A stretch of DNA of 41,219 nucleotides from DATLFP01 sp035540955 (GTDB lineage Bacteria > Actinomycetota > Acidimicrobiia > Acidimicrobiales > CADCSY01), in assembly GCA_035540955.1 (NCBI GenBank), contig DATLFP010000032.1, positions 1 to 41,219 on the forward strand, read 5' to 3'. Made by a program: the position numbers and the translations under genes. Positions 7,048 to 14,468 of this stretch are shown here, piece by piece (position 1 is the stretch's first letter; the number at the start of each line of letters is the position of its first letter). The notes beneath the pieces were generated by a model that saw only the letters and a program-made list of their open reading frames with translations, did not search any database and was not told the DNA's origin.

Positions 7048-7200
7048 GCGGGTGCTCCTGGTTCGAAGAGGGATGCTTCTGGTGACGACTGCGGGGCAGC
7101 GTACCCCAGTGCTATTCGTCACAGACGGCCATGATCCTCTCGGATCAGAGTGAAAACCCTCCGCTGCGTGCGGATCGCTGCCGGCGGGCCGGCCCGGGGC

Positions 7201-7206
7201 TTCAAT
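7201..7206 (+). promoter_or_regulatory. -10 box TTCAAT of the Rrf2-type regulator
   Basis: TTCAAT (4 of 6 to TATAAT) ends 6 nt before the GTG at 7213, consistent with a leaderless message. Confidence 0.4.
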
Positions 7207-7212
7207 GGGGTC

Positions 7213-7677
7213 GTGTACATCTCCGCCAAGGTCGACTACGCGACGCGGGTCCTCCTCGTGCTGGCGGCCGCCGACGACCGCTCGATGCGGGGTGAGGCGC
7301 TCGCGCTCGCGCAGAACCTCCCGGTCCGGTTCGTCGAGAACACCTTGGTCGAGCTGCGGCGGGCCGGGCTCGTCACCAGCCAGCGGGGCGCCGACGGCGG
7401 GTACCGCCTGGCCCGCCCCGCATCGGCGATCGCGGTGGCCGACGTCATCCGCGCCCTCGAGGGCCCGCTCGCCGAGGTGCACGGGCTGCGACCCGACCAG
7501 CGGACCTACGACGGTGCGGCCGAGCACCTCCAGGACGTCTGGGTCGCGCTGCGAGCGGCGATGCGGGGGGTACTCGAGCAGGTCACTCTCGACCGCGTCC
7601 TGTCGGGCGACCTGCCCCCGGCGGTGGCGACGCTCGTCGCCGACCCCGACGCCTGGGAGCCACGCCCCCTCCGCTGA
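7213..7677 (+). CDS. Rrf2-family transcriptional regulator without Fe-S cysteines
   Basis: A 154-residue Rrf2-type winged-helix protein. It starts VYISAKVDYATRVLLVLA, like other Rrf2 proteins, and has the recognition region LPVRFVENTLVELRRAGLVTSQRGADGGYRLARP and the typical IAVADVIRALEGPLAEVHG. The three clustered cysteines that hold the Fe-S cluster in IscR, NsrR or RsrR are absent, so it probably does not sense through a cluster; what it senses is unknown. I chose the GTG at 7213 because it matches the family N-terminus and has a -10 box 6 nt upstream. The upstream start at 7150 adds unrelated residues. Confidence 0.88.
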   Translation: MYISAKVDYATRVLLVLAAADDRSMRGEALALAQNLPVRFVENTLVELRRAGLVTSQRGADGGYRLARPASAIAVADVIRALEGPLAEVHGLRPDQRTYDGAAEHLQDVWVALRAAMRGVLEQVTLDRVLSGDLPPAVATLVADPDAWEPRPLR

Positions 7678-7686
7678 CACGCGCAG

Positions 7687-7714
7687 GGCATCGGCGCACA
7701 CAACCGCCGATGCC
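7687..7714. terminator. Perfect hairpin between convergent genes
   Basis: GGCATCGGCG at 7687-7696 and CGCCGATGCC at 7705-7714 form a perfect 10-bp stem with an 8-nt loop, placed between the stops of the Rrf2 gene and the IclR gene. No U-tract on either side, so it is a terminator or 3'-end stabiliser by position. Confidence 0.7.
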
Positions 7715-7718
7715 GTGC

Positions 7719-8339
7719 TCAGGTGTTCCGAGATCTCGCGCGGCGGGCGGCCTCGACCACGGTGGCGCCGTAGCGCCGTCCCGGGGCGCGGCTCATGCGG
7801 GGGATCGGGCCCGACACCGACACCGCGGCGATCACCGCGCCGCTGGCGTCGCGGACCGGGGCGCTGACCGAGGCCACGCCCGGCTCCCGCTCCTCGACGC
7901 TCTCGATCCAGCCCCGGCGACCGACCGCCTCGCCGCTGAGCACGCGCCCGGCCGACCCCCGGTCGAGCGGCAGGACGGCGCCGAGGGGCACGATCGTCCG
8001 CAGCCCGTGGGGTGACTCGAGGGAGAGCACGCACACCCGGACGCCGCGCTGGGCCACGTAGAGCTGCGCGCTCTCGCCGGTCTCGTCCCGCAGCCACTCG
8101 ATCGCGGGCCGCGCGAGGTCAGCGAGCGGGAGGAGGCGTGCCCCGAGGACGAACCGGCCACGGTCGTCACGCCCGACCATGCCGTAGGCCTCGAGGGCGA
8201 CGGCCAGGCGGTGGGCGGTGGCCCTCGACAGCCCGGTGGCGGCCACGAGGTCGGTGAGGGACCGGGGGCCGGCCTCGAGGGCGTCGACGATGGCGAACGT
8301 CTTGTCGAGCACGCCGATCCCGCTTACGCTGGCGATCAC
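7719..8339 (-). CDS. IclR-family regulator, likely NdgR/LtbR-type control of leuCD
   Basis: A 206-residue IclR-type regulator. The winged-helix region is LDKTFAIVDALEAGPRSL and TDLVAATGLSRATAHRLAVALE; the ligand-binding part includes PLDRGSAGRVLSGEA and GVASVSAPVRDASGAVIAAVSVSGP. In Streptomyces (NdgR/AreB) and Corynebacterium (LtbR), IclR proteins divergent from leuCD regulate leucine genes, so the same job is inferred. The GTG at 8339 has a TAGTCT -10 box 6 nt upstream, inside a perfect palindrome shared with the leuC promoter. It is somewhat shorter than the usual ~240 residues. Confidence 0.88.
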   Translation of the reverse strand: MIASVSGIGVLDKTFAIVDALEAGPRSLTDLVAATGLSRATAHRLAVALEAYGMVGRDDRGRFVLGARLLPLADLARPAIEWLRDETGESAQLYVAQRGVRVCVLSLESPHGLRTIVPLGAVLPLDRGSAGRVLSGEAVGRRGWIESVEEREPGVASVSAPVRDASGAVIAAVSVSGPIPRMSRAPGRRYGATVVEAARRARSRNT

Positions 8340-8343
8340 GTCA

Positions 8344-8359
8344 TGAGACTACCGTCTCA
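8344..8359. promoter_or_regulatory. IclR operator with overlapping iclR and leuC -10 boxes
   Basis: TGAGAC-TACC-GTCTCA is a perfect 6-bp inverted repeat. Inside it, TAGTCT (minus, 8346-8351) serves the regulator and TACCGT (plus, 8350-8355) serves leuC; they share the TA at 8350-8351. A weaker half-site, GTAAGAC, follows at 8364-8370. A bound regulator would block both promoters. Confidence 0.65.
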
Positions 8360-8389
8360 CCATGTAAGACGGAACGACCCGGGAGCGAG

Positions 8390-9790
8390 ATGCCGAGCAC
8401 ACTCAGCGAGAAGATCTGGGACCGCCACCTGGTGCGGGCCGGCGAGGACGGCGAACCCGACCTCCTCTACATCGATCTCCACCTCGTGCACGAGGTCACC
8501 TCACCGCAGGCCTTCGACGGGCTGCGCCTCGCGGGACGGTCGGTGCGACGCCCCGACCTCACGCTGGCCACCGAGGACCACAACGTCCCGACAGACACCC
8601 TCGAGCAGCCCGTCAAGGATCCGATCTCCCGCAAGCAGCTCGAGACGCTGCGTCGCAACTGCGAGGAGTTCGGCATCCGCCTCCACCCGATGGGCGATCC
8701 CGGCCAGGGCATCGTGCACGTGATCGGCCCCGAGCAGGGGCTCACCCAGCCCGGCATGACCATCGTGTGCGGTGACAGCCACACCTCGACCCATGGGGCG
8801 TTCGGGGCGCTCGCCTTCGGCATCGGCACCAGCGAGGTCGAGCACGTGCTCGCCACCCAGACGCTGCCCCAGACGAAGCCGGGCACGATGGCCGTGACCG
8901 TCGACGGCGACCTGCCGGCAGGTGTCACCGCCAAGGACGTGATCCTCGCCGTGATCGGCCACATCGGGACCGGCGGCGGCATCGGCTCGGTCATCGAGTA
9001 CCGCGGCTCGGTGTTCCGCTCGCTCTCGATGGAGGGGCGGATGACCGTGTGCAACATGTCGATCGAGGCCGGCGCCCGCGCCGGGCTGGTCGCGCCCGAC
9101 GACACGACCTTCGCCTATCTCGAGGGCCGTCGGTACGTGGCCACCGGCGCCGCTTGGGAGCGGGCGCTCGACGACTGGCGCTCGCTGGTGACCGACGACG
9201 ACGCCACCTTCGACAAGGAGGTGGTGATCGACGGCACCCAGCTGCGACCGCACGTGTCGTGGGGCACGAACCCGGCGCAGGTGGTGCCCATCGACAGCGT
9301 GGTCCCCTCCCCCGACGACTTCCTCGAGCCGGCGGCGCGGGAGTCGGCCGCCCGCGCCCTCCAGTACATGGGGCTGACGGCGGGCACGCCGATGCAGGAC
9401 ATCGCCGTCGACACCGTGTTCATCGGGTCGTGCACCAACAGCCGCATCGAGGACCTGCGGGCGGCGGCCGCCGTCGCCGAAGGACGGCACGTCAAGGCCG
9501 GCGTGCGCACGCTCGTGGTGCCCGGCTCCTTCGCCGTCAAGGCCCAGGCCGAGGCCGAGGGCCTCGACAAGGTGTTCACCGCCGCCGGGTTCGACTGGCG
9601 GGAGCCCGGGTGCTCGATGTGCCTGGCCATGAACCCCGACAAGCTGGCCCCCGAGGAGCGGTGCGCGTCGACGAGCAACCGCAACTTCGAGGGCCGTCAG
9701 GGCCGCGGCGGCCGGACCCACCTCGTCTCTCCCGCGGTCGCCGCCGCCACGGCGATCGCCGGGCACTTCGCCACTCCGGAGGACCTCTAG
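8390..9790 (+). CDS. leuC: 3-isopropylmalate dehydratase, large subunit
   Basis: A 466-residue aconitase-family subunit that, with LeuD, isomerises 2- to 3-isopropylmalate and probably citramalate to 3-methylmalate. The [4Fe-4S] ligands are visible: C348 in VFIGSCTNSRIEDL, and C408 and C411 in EPGCSMCLAMNPD. Other family motifs are ATEDHNVPTD, VCGDSHTSTHGAFGALAFGIGTSEVEHVLATQ and CASTSNRNFEGRQGRGGRTHLVSP. The ATG at 8390 has GGGAGCGAG just upstream, so unlike many genes here it has a real 5' UTR of about 28 nt. The stop directly abuts the leuD ATG. Confidence 0.96.
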   Translation: MPSTLSEKIWDRHLVRAGEDGEPDLLYIDLHLVHEVTSPQAFDGLRLAGRSVRRPDLTLATEDHNVPTDTLEQPVKDPISRKQLETLRRNCEEFGIRLHPMGDPGQGIVHVIGPEQGLTQPGMTIVCGDSHTSTHGAFGALAFGIGTSEVEHVLATQTLPQTKPGTMAVTVDGDLPAGVTAKDVILAVIGHIGTGGGIGSVIEYRGSVFRSLSMEGRMTVCNMSIEAGARAGLVAPDDTTFAYLEGRRYVATGAAWERALDDWRSLVTDDDATFDKEVVIDGTQLRPHVSWGTNPAQVVPIDSVVPSPDDFLEPAARESAARALQYMGLTAGTPMQDIAVDTVFIGSCTNSRIEDLRAAAAVAEGRHVKAGVRTLVVPGSFAVKAQAEAEGLDKVFTAAGFDWREPGCSMCLAMNPDKLAPEERCASTSNRNFEGRQGRGGRTHLVSPAVAAATAIAGHFATPEDL

Positions 9791-10384
9791 ATGGAAGCAG
9801 TGCGCGTCATCTCGGGCACCGCCCTGCCGCTCGACCGGAGCGACGTCGACACCGACCAGATCATCCCCGCCGAGTGGCTGAAGCGGGTCGAGCGCACCGG
9901 CTTCGGCGCCGGGCTCTTCTCGACGTGGCGCGAGTCCGATCCGCAGTTCCCGCTCAACGACGAGTCCTACGCCGGGGCCACGATCCTCGTGGCCGGATCC
10001 AACTTCGGCACCGGCTCGTCGCGCGAGCACGCGGTGTGGGCCCTGGAGGACTACGGCTTCCGGGCCGTCATCTCGCCGCGCTTCGCCGACATCTTCCGCA
10101 ACAACTGCACCAAGGTCGGCCTCGTTCCGGTCATCGTCGACCCCGAGTTCGGCGCCGCCCTCCTGCAGGCCGTGCGGGATGACCCGACCCTGGAGATCAC
10201 CATCGACGTCGAACGCCGCACGGTCGAGGCCCCGAAGGCCGGCCTGTCGGGGACGTTCCCGCTCGACGACTTCACGCAGTACCGCCTGCTCGAGGGCCTC
10301 GACGACGTCGGCCTCACGCTCACGCACGCCGACGCCATCACCGCCTTCGAGTCGTCGCGCCCCGACCACCTCCCGAGCACGTGA
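9791..10384 (+). CDS. leuD: 3-isopropylmalate dehydratase, small subunit
   Basis: A 197-residue aconitase swivel-domain subunit, partner of LeuC. Visible motifs are LPLDRSDVDTDQIIPAEWLKR, GATILVAGSNFGTGSSREHAVWALEDYGFRAVISPRFADIF and RNNCTKVGLVPVIV. The ATG follows the leuC stop with no gap, which implies coupled translation and a 1:1 subunit ratio. Full length. Confidence 0.95.
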   Translation: MEAVRVISGTALPLDRSDVDTDQIIPAEWLKRVERTGFGAGLFSTWRESDPQFPLNDESYAGATILVAGSNFGTGSSREHAVWALEDYGFRAVISPRFADIFRNNCTKVGLVPVIVDPEFGAALLQAVRDDPTLEITIDVERRTVEAPKAGLSGTFPLDDFTQYRLLEGLDDVGLTLTHADAITAFESSRPDHLPST

Positions 10385-10409
10385 TCATGCCTTCGCTCGG
10401 GCGGTCAAC

Positions 10410-11174
10410 ATGACCGCGCCGTACACCCACGGGCACCAGGAGTCGGTGCTTCGGTCGCACCGGTGGCGCACGGCCGAGAACTCGTGCGCCTACCTGCTCC
10501 CCCACCTGCAACCCGAGATGACGCTGCTCGACGTCGGGTGCGGCCCGGCGACGATCACCGCCGACCTCGCGACGAGGGTGGCGTCGGTGGTGGGCATCGA
10601 TCCGAGCGAGACGGTGATCGCCGAGGCGCGGCGCGACCACCCGGATCTCGACCTGCGCGTCCTCGACCTCTTCGAGGCCCAAGGGCACTTCGACGTGGTG
10701 CACGCCCATCAGGTCCTGCACCACCTTCCCGACCCGGTGGCGGCGCTGCGGCGGATGGCGGCGCTCGGCGACCTCGTCGCCGCGCGCGAGTCCGACTACA
10801 CGTGGTTCCAGTGGGAGCCGGCCTCCCCGGTGCTCGACCGGTGGCGGGAGATCTACCTGGCGGTGTCCCGGCGCAACGGCGCCTACCCGAACACCGGCCG
10901 CCACCTGCTGCGGTGGGCGCACGAGGCCGGGCTCGACGACGTCACCTACACCACCTCCAACTGGACCTTCGCCACCCCCGAGGACCGGTCGTGGTGGTGC
11001 GGCCTGTGGGCCGATCGGTGCACCGAGTCGTCCTTCGCCGCCCAGGCCGTCGACTACGGCGTCGCCACCGCCGCCGAGCTCGCCGAGGTGGCCGCCGGCT
11101 GGCGGGCGTGGGGCGAGGACCCCGACGCCGTCTTCGTCGTCCCCTCCGGCGAGATCCTGGCCCGCCTCCGCTGA
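10410..11174 (+). CDS. Class I SAM-dependent methyltransferase
   Basis: A 254-residue Rossmann-fold methyltransferase. Motif I is TLLDVGCGPATITADLA, the acidic end of strand 2 is VVGIDPSETVIAEAR, and the later motif is FDVVHAHQVLHHLPDPVAALRRM. The C-terminal half carries many tryptophans (WTFATPEDRSWWCGLWADR) and resembles actinobacterial UbiE/COQ5-like proteins. Substrate is unknown. It starts 25 nt after leuD, so it may ride on the leuCD transcript. The ATG at 10410 was chosen because upstream starts lie inside leuD in another frame. Confidence 0.85.
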   Translation: MTAPYTHGHQESVLRSHRWRTAENSCAYLLPHLQPEMTLLDVGCGPATITADLATRVASVVGIDPSETVIAEARRDHPDLDLRVLDLFEAQGHFDVVHAHQVLHHLPDPVAALRRMAALGDLVAARESDYTWFQWEPASPVLDRWREIYLAVSRRNGAYPNTGRHLLRWAHEAGLDDVTYTTSNWTFATPEDRSWWCGLWADRCTESSFAAQAVDYGVATAAELAEVAAGWRAWGEDPDAVFVVPSGEILARLR

Positions 11175-11187
11175 CCCCCCGGGGTCA
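11172..11187. terminator. Palindrome at the convergent methyltransferase/leuA ends
   Basis: TGACCCC-CC-GGGGTCA is a 7-bp perfect palindrome that contains the stop codon of both genes, one per arm. It has no U-tract and is a likely bidirectional 3'-end hairpin. Confidence 0.5.
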
Positions 11188-12888
11188 GGGGGTTGCCGAC
11201 CGGAGGCGGTTGAGGGCGGAGAGGACGGCCTTGAGCGAGGCGGTCGTGATGCTCTCGTCGGTGCCGACGCCCCAGCGGATGCCGTCCTCGCCCCGGGCCT
11301 CGACGTAGGCCACCGCCTGGGCGTCGCTGCCGGCGGTGATGGCGTGCTCGGAGTAGTCGACGACCTCCACGTCGAAGCCGAGATCGGCTTGCAGCGCGTG
11401 GACGAAGGCGGCGATCGGGCCGTTGCCGCGGCCCGCGACCGTCTTGTGCTCACCGTCGACGAGGAGCTGCGCCGTGATGCTGGATCCCTCCGTCCCCGTC
11501 GTCGTCTCGTGGGCGAGAAGGGAGACCGACGGCTCCTCGGGCAGGTACTCCGACTTGAACGTCGCCCACAGCTCGGCCGGGCTGATCTCGGTGCCGGTGT
11601 CCTCGGTGATGTGCTGCACCGTCTTCGACAGCTCGATCTGCAGCCGCCGGGGGAGATCGAGGCCGTGCTCGGCCTTCATGATGTAGGCGACGCCGCCCTT
11701 GCCCGACTGGCTGTTCACCCGGATCACGGCCTCGTAGGAGCGGCCGACGTGCTTCGGGTCGATGGGCAGGTACGGCACCTCCCAGACGTCGTAGTCCTCG
11801 CCCTTGGCGGCGTAGAGGGCGTCGAAGCCCTTCTTGATGGCGTCCTGGTGCGACCCGCTGAACGCGGTGTAGACGAGGTCACCGACGTACGGGTGGCGGG
11901 GGTGCACCGGCAGCCGGTTGCAGTACTCGGCAGTGCGGCGCAGGGCGTCGATGTCGCTCACGTCGAGCTCGGGGTCGACGCCTTGGCTGAAGAGGTTGAG
12001 CGCGAGCGTGACGAGGTCGACGTTGCCGGTGCGCTCGCCGTTGCCGAACAGGCAGCCCTCGACCCGGTCGGCGCCTGCCATCACCCCGAGCTCGGCGGCG
12101 GCGACCGCCGTGCCCCGGTCGTTGTGCGGGTGGAGCGAGAGCACGACGCGCTCCCGGTTGGGGATCCAGGAGAGGAACCGCTCGATCGTGTCGGCGTAGA
12201 TGTTCGGCGTGTACATCTCGACCGTGGCCGGCAGGTTCAGGATGATCGGCCGGTCGGCCGACGGCTCGATGACGTCCATCACCGCGCTGCAGATCTCGAC
12301 GGCGTACTCCAGCTCGGTGCCCGTGTAGGACTCAGGCGAGTACTCGTAGCGGACATCGGTGCCCGGCACCTTGTCCTCGAGCTTGCGGCACAGCTTCGCC
12401 GCCTCGGTCGCGATGGCGGTGATCCCGTCCTTGTCGAGCCCGAACACCACCCGGCGCTGCAGCACGGACGTCGAGTTGTAGAAGTGGACGATGGCGGCGT
12501 GGGCGCCGGCGATGGCCTCGTAGGTTCGCTCGATGAGGTCGGGCCGGCACTGCGTCAGCACCTGGATGGTGACGTCGTCGGGGATCAGGTCCTCCTCGAC
12601 GAGCTGGCGGACGAAGTCGAAGTCGGGCTGGCTGGCGGACGGGAACCCGACCTCGATCTCCTTGAAGCCCATCTCGACGAGGGTCTCGAACATCTTGCGC
12701 TTGCGGGCCGGGTCCATCGGGTCGATGAGCGCCTGGTTGCCGTCGCGGAGGTCGACGGCGCACCAGCGGGGTGCCCGCTCGATCTGCACGTTCGGCCACC
12801 GGCGATCCGGGAGTGCGAGCGGGAGCGGCCGGAACGGCACGTACTTGTCGAAGGGCATCTTCCTCGGGGTGACCGGATCGGGCGGCAT
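11185..12888 (-). CDS. leuA: 2-isopropylmalate synthase
   Basis: A 567-residue type 2 LeuA of the actinobacterial form, the committed step of leucine synthesis. The barrel has RWCAVDLRDGNQALIDPMDPARK, IEVGFPSASQPDFDFVRQ, LSLHPHNDRGTAVAAAELG and CLFGNGERTGNVDLV. The C-terminal LeuA dimer domain (about residues 415-560) has GRGNGPIAAFVHAL and carries leucine feedback control in the family. I chose the ATG at 12888, with GGAG 8 nt upstream. The in-frame start at 12930 lies 3 nt from the attenuator U-tract and is unlikely. Controlled by the leucine attenuator upstream. Confidence 0.95.
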   Translation of the reverse strand: MPPDPVTPRKMPFDKYVPFRPLPLALPDRRWPNVQIERAPRWCAVDLRDGNQALIDPMDPARKRKMFETLVEMGFKEIEVGFPSASQPDFDFVRQLVEEDLIPDDVTIQVLTQCRPDLIERTYEAIAGAHAAIVHFYNSTSVLQRRVVFGLDKDGITAIATEAAKLCRKLEDKVPGTDVRYEYSPESYTGTELEYAVEICSAVMDVIEPSADRPIILNLPATVEMYTPNIYADTIERFLSWIPNRERVVLSLHPHNDRGTAVAAAELGVMAGADRVEGCLFGNGERTGNVDLVTLALNLFSQGVDPELDVSDIDALRRTAEYCNRLPVHPRHPYVGDLVYTAFSGSHQDAIKKGFDALYAAKGEDYDVWEVPYLPIDPKHVGRSYEAVIRVNSQSGKGGVAYIMKAEHGLDLPRRLQIELSKTVQHITEDTGTEISPAELWATFKSEYLPEEPSVSLLAHETTTGTEGSSITAQLLVDGEHKTVAGRGNGPIAAFVHALQADLGFDVEVVDYSEHAITAGSDAQAVAYVEARGEDGIRWGVGTDESITTASLKAVLSALNRLRSATP

Positions 12889-12932
12889 GGCGGGCTCCAG
12901 GGAGTGAGGTTGGGCAGTGAAGCGGGGCAATG

Positions 12933-12962
12933 AAAAACCTCCTGGCCCGGAGGCGCAGGAGG
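12933..12962 (-). terminator. Attenuator terminator of leuA
   Basis: On the minus strand CCTCCTG pairs with CAGGAGG and an inner GCC/GGC pair extends the stem past a bulged C, with a 4-nt loop and a TTTTT tract (12933-12937). A competing pairing exists: GAGGCGAG (12988-12995) with CTCGCCTC (12959-12966), 8 perfect pairs, consumes four bases of the terminator 5' arm. Confidence 0.85.
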
Positions 12963-12968
12963 CGAGAC

Positions 12969-12993
12969 GGCGAGCACCGGAAGGGTGCTCGCC
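12969..12993 (-). promoter_or_regulatory. Pause hairpin of the Leu attenuator
   Basis: GGCGAGCACC and GGTGCTCGCC form a perfect 10-bp stem with a 5-nt loop, starting one base after the leader-peptide stop codon. It is mutually exclusive with the GAGGCGAG/CTCGCCTC antiterminator pairing. Confidence 0.75.
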
Positions 12994-13038
12994 TCAGGTA
13001 AGGAGGAGGAAGGAGGTGGTGGTGCTCCAGGTCGGCAT
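12994..13038 (-). CDS. leuL: Leucine-rich attenuator leader peptide
   Basis: ATG at 13038 opens a 14-codon frame reading MPTWSTTTSFLLLT, ending TGA. The three consecutive Leu codons (CTC CTC CTT) lie one codon from the end, followed by a pause hairpin and a U-tract terminator before leuA. This is a leucine attenuator. An extended -10 (TGC TACGCT) ends 9 nt before the ATG. Confidence 0.85.
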   Translation of the reverse strand: MPTWSTTTSFLLLT

Positions 13039-13047
13039 GGCCTCGCA

Positions 13048-13063
13048 AGCGTAGCAGTAAGGT
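13048..13063. promoter_or_regulatory. Divergent -10 boxes: leuA leader (-) and gene at 13070 (+)
   Basis: TACGCT with a TGC extension (minus, 13048-13056) ends 9 nt before the leader ATG. TAAGGT (plus, 13058-13063) ends 6 nt before the GTG at 13070. The two hexamers are 4 bp apart, so the promoters interfere sterically. Confidence 0.55.
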
Positions 13064-13069
13064 CGGCCC

Positions 13070-13474
13070 GTGCTCCGGCGGAGCTTTCGATTCGGGTTGC
13101 TGGTCGGCGTCCTCGTTGGCGCGGTGGCGGCGGCCGTCAAGGCGGCGCAGCGCCAGGGGCTGCTCGACCGCGGCGGTGGCGAGACGGCGCCCGCTCCCTG
13201 GACGCCGCTGCCCGACGCCGAACCCGTCGTCGTCCCGACCCGGGAGCCGGCTGCAGGGAAGACGGCGGCGTCCCCGCCGAAGCCCGCACCGGTGGCCCCC
13301 TGGGTCGAGCCCGTCGACGGCGAGTGCCCGGTGACGCATCCGATCAAGGCGAAGCTGAGCTCGGGCATCTACCACCAGCCCGGCGGTCTCAACTACGACC
13401 GCACCCATCCCGACCGGTGCTACGTCGACGCGGCGGCGGCCGAGGCCGACGGGCTCCGCCCCGCCAAGCGCTAG
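13070..13474 (+). CDS. Membrane-anchored protein with C-terminal 'sunset'-type domain
   Basis: A 134-residue protein. Residues 7-24 form one hydrophobic segment (FGLLVGVLVGAVAAAVKA) after a basic N-terminus. A Pro/Ala-rich linker of about 60 residues follows, and the last ~50 residues form a compact cysteine-containing module (ECPVTHPIKAKLSSGIYHQP, then YDRTHPDRCYVDAAAAEADG). That module resembles the small domain called 'sunset' in many actinobacterial proteins, whose function is not known. The GTG start has a -10 box 6 nt upstream. The ferredoxin Shine-Dalgarno overlaps this gene's stop codon. Confidence 0.75.
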   Translation: MLRRSFRFGLLVGVLVGAVAAAVKAAQRQGLLDRGGGETAPAPWTPLPDAEPVVVPTREPAAGKTAASPPKPAPVAPWVEPVDGECPVTHPIKAKLSSGIYHQPGGLNYDRTHPDRCYVDAAAAEADGLRPAKR

Positions 13475-13482
13475 GAGATCAC

Positions 13483-13674
13483 GTGAAGGTCGTCGTCGAC
13501 TTCGATTGCTGTGTCAGCACCGGCTCCTGCACCCGGGTCGCCCCCGAGGTGTTCGAGATCCGCGATGACGGCTTCCTCTACGTCCTCCAGGAGGAGCCGG
13601 GCGAGGACCTCCGGGCCAAGGTGGCCGAAGCCGCCGAGCTCTGCCCGACCGGCGCCATCTCCATCGAAGGCTGA
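13483..13674 (+). CDS. Small single-cluster ferredoxin
   Basis: A 63-residue ferredoxin of the type that usually feeds cytochromes P450. Cysteines C10 and C16 (CVSTGSC, spacing C-x5-C) and C54 (ELCPTGAISIEG) match the three ligands of the [3Fe-4S] ferredoxin family; a threonine lies where a fourth ligand can occur. The family's APEVFEIRDDGFLYVL segment is present. The GTG at 13483 has AGGAG upstream, overlapping the TAG of the previous gene. No P450 is nearby, so the redox partner is unknown. The frame is open well upstream but only this start gives a ferredoxin N-terminus. Confidence 0.88.
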   Translation: MKVVVDFDCCVSTGSCTRVAPEVFEIRDDGFLYVLQEEPGEDLRAKVAEAAELCPTGAISIEG

Positions 13675-13682
13675 CGCCCCCT

Positions 13683-13701
13683 CCCGTCCCCGGGGGGCGG
13701 G
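13683..13701 (+). terminator. GC-rich hairpin after the ferredoxin
   Basis: CCCGTCCC-CGG-GGGGCGGG forms an 8-pair stem (one G-U) 9 nt past the ferredoxin stop. It has no U-tract and is a weak terminator candidate. Confidence 0.4.
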
Positions 13702-13745
13702 AATCGCCACGCGCCGGCCTCCACGGCCGACCACACTGCGGGCCG

Positions 13746-14387
13746 ATGCCCGAGCCGCACGCCATCGCCCTCTTCGCCGCCGCTGCCCTCGCGCTCCTGG
13801 TCATCCCGGGGCCGTCGGTGCTCTACATCGTCACCCGCAGCATCGAGCAGGGCCGCACCGCCGGGCTCGTGTCGGTCCTCGGCGTCCACGCCGGCACCCT
13901 CTTCCACGTCGGCGCCGCCGCCTTCGGGCTGTCGGCGATCCTCGTGCGGTCGGCCGCCCTCTACACCGCGGTGAAGTGGGCGGGCGCCGCGTACCTCGTG
14001 GTCCTCGGCGTCCGCCGGCTGGCCACCCGCGCCGCCGAACCGACGGCGGTGGCCGTCGCCCGCACGCCCCTCCGGACGCTCTTCCGCGACGGCGTCGTCG
14101 TGAACGCTCTCAACCCGAAGACGGCCCTCTTCTTCTTCGCGTTCCTCCCCCAGTTCGTCGATCACCGGCGGGGCTCGGTCACCAGCCAGGTGCTCGTGCT
14201 GGGCGCGGTGTTCGTCGCCCTCGGCATGCTGAGCGACGGCACCTACGCACTCACCGCCGCCCACCTCGGGTCGTGGCTCAAGCGCAGCCGCGCCTTCCGG
14301 GCCGTCGAGCGCTACGTCGCCGGCGGGATCTTCGTCACCCTCGGGGTCACCGCCGCCCTCGCCGGCTCGAAGCCCTCCCGCGACTGA
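13746..14387 (+). CDS. LysE/RhtB-family amino acid exporter
   Basis: A 213-residue inner-membrane protein with about six hydrophobic segments. The family signature PGPSVLYIVTRSIEQGRTAGLVSVLG is near residue 20, and NALNPKTALFFFAFLPQFV is in the middle. LysE/RhtB proteins export amino acids or their analogues; location among branched-chain and serine genes makes an overflow role plausible but unproven. CACACT, 8 nt before the ATG, is the likely -10 box. Confidence 0.9.
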   Translation: MPEPHAIALFAAAALALLVIPGPSVLYIVTRSIEQGRTAGLVSVLGVHAGTLFHVGAAAFGLSAILVRSAALYTAVKWAGAAYLVVLGVRRLATRAAEPTAVAVARTPLRTLFRDGVVVNALNPKTALFFFAFLPQFVDHRRGSVTSQVLVLGAVFVALGMLSDGTYALTAAHLGSWLKRSRAFRAVERYVAGGIFVTLGVTAALAGSKPSRD

Positions 14388-14404
14388 ACCGCTGAAGACA
14401 GGAT

Positions 14405-14447
14405 CTCGGCGCACTCAGACCGGCTGTACCGGCCTGGATGCACCGAG
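14405..14447 (-). terminator. Long hairpin after serA
   Basis: On the minus strand two 19-nt arms pair at 18 positions (three G-U, one mismatch) around a 5-nt loop, between the convergent ends of lysE and serA. On the plus strand the G-U pairs become mismatches, so the structure favours the serA transcript. No U-tract. Confidence 0.6.
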
Positions 14448-14468
14448 AACTGGCTCTCGAGCAGGTCG

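Noticed and set aside
8501..10369. A 622-codon minus-strand frame opposite leuCD
   Set aside because: Antisense shadow; leuC and leuD are unmistakable on the plus strand.
12889..12930. Earlier in-frame start for leuA at 12930
   Set aside because: It lies 3 nt after the attenuator U-tract with no room for a ribosome binding site, while GGAG precedes the ATG at 12888.
11344..12933. A 529-codon plus-strand frame opposite leuA
   Set aside because: Antisense shadow of leuA with the same biased composition and no domain.
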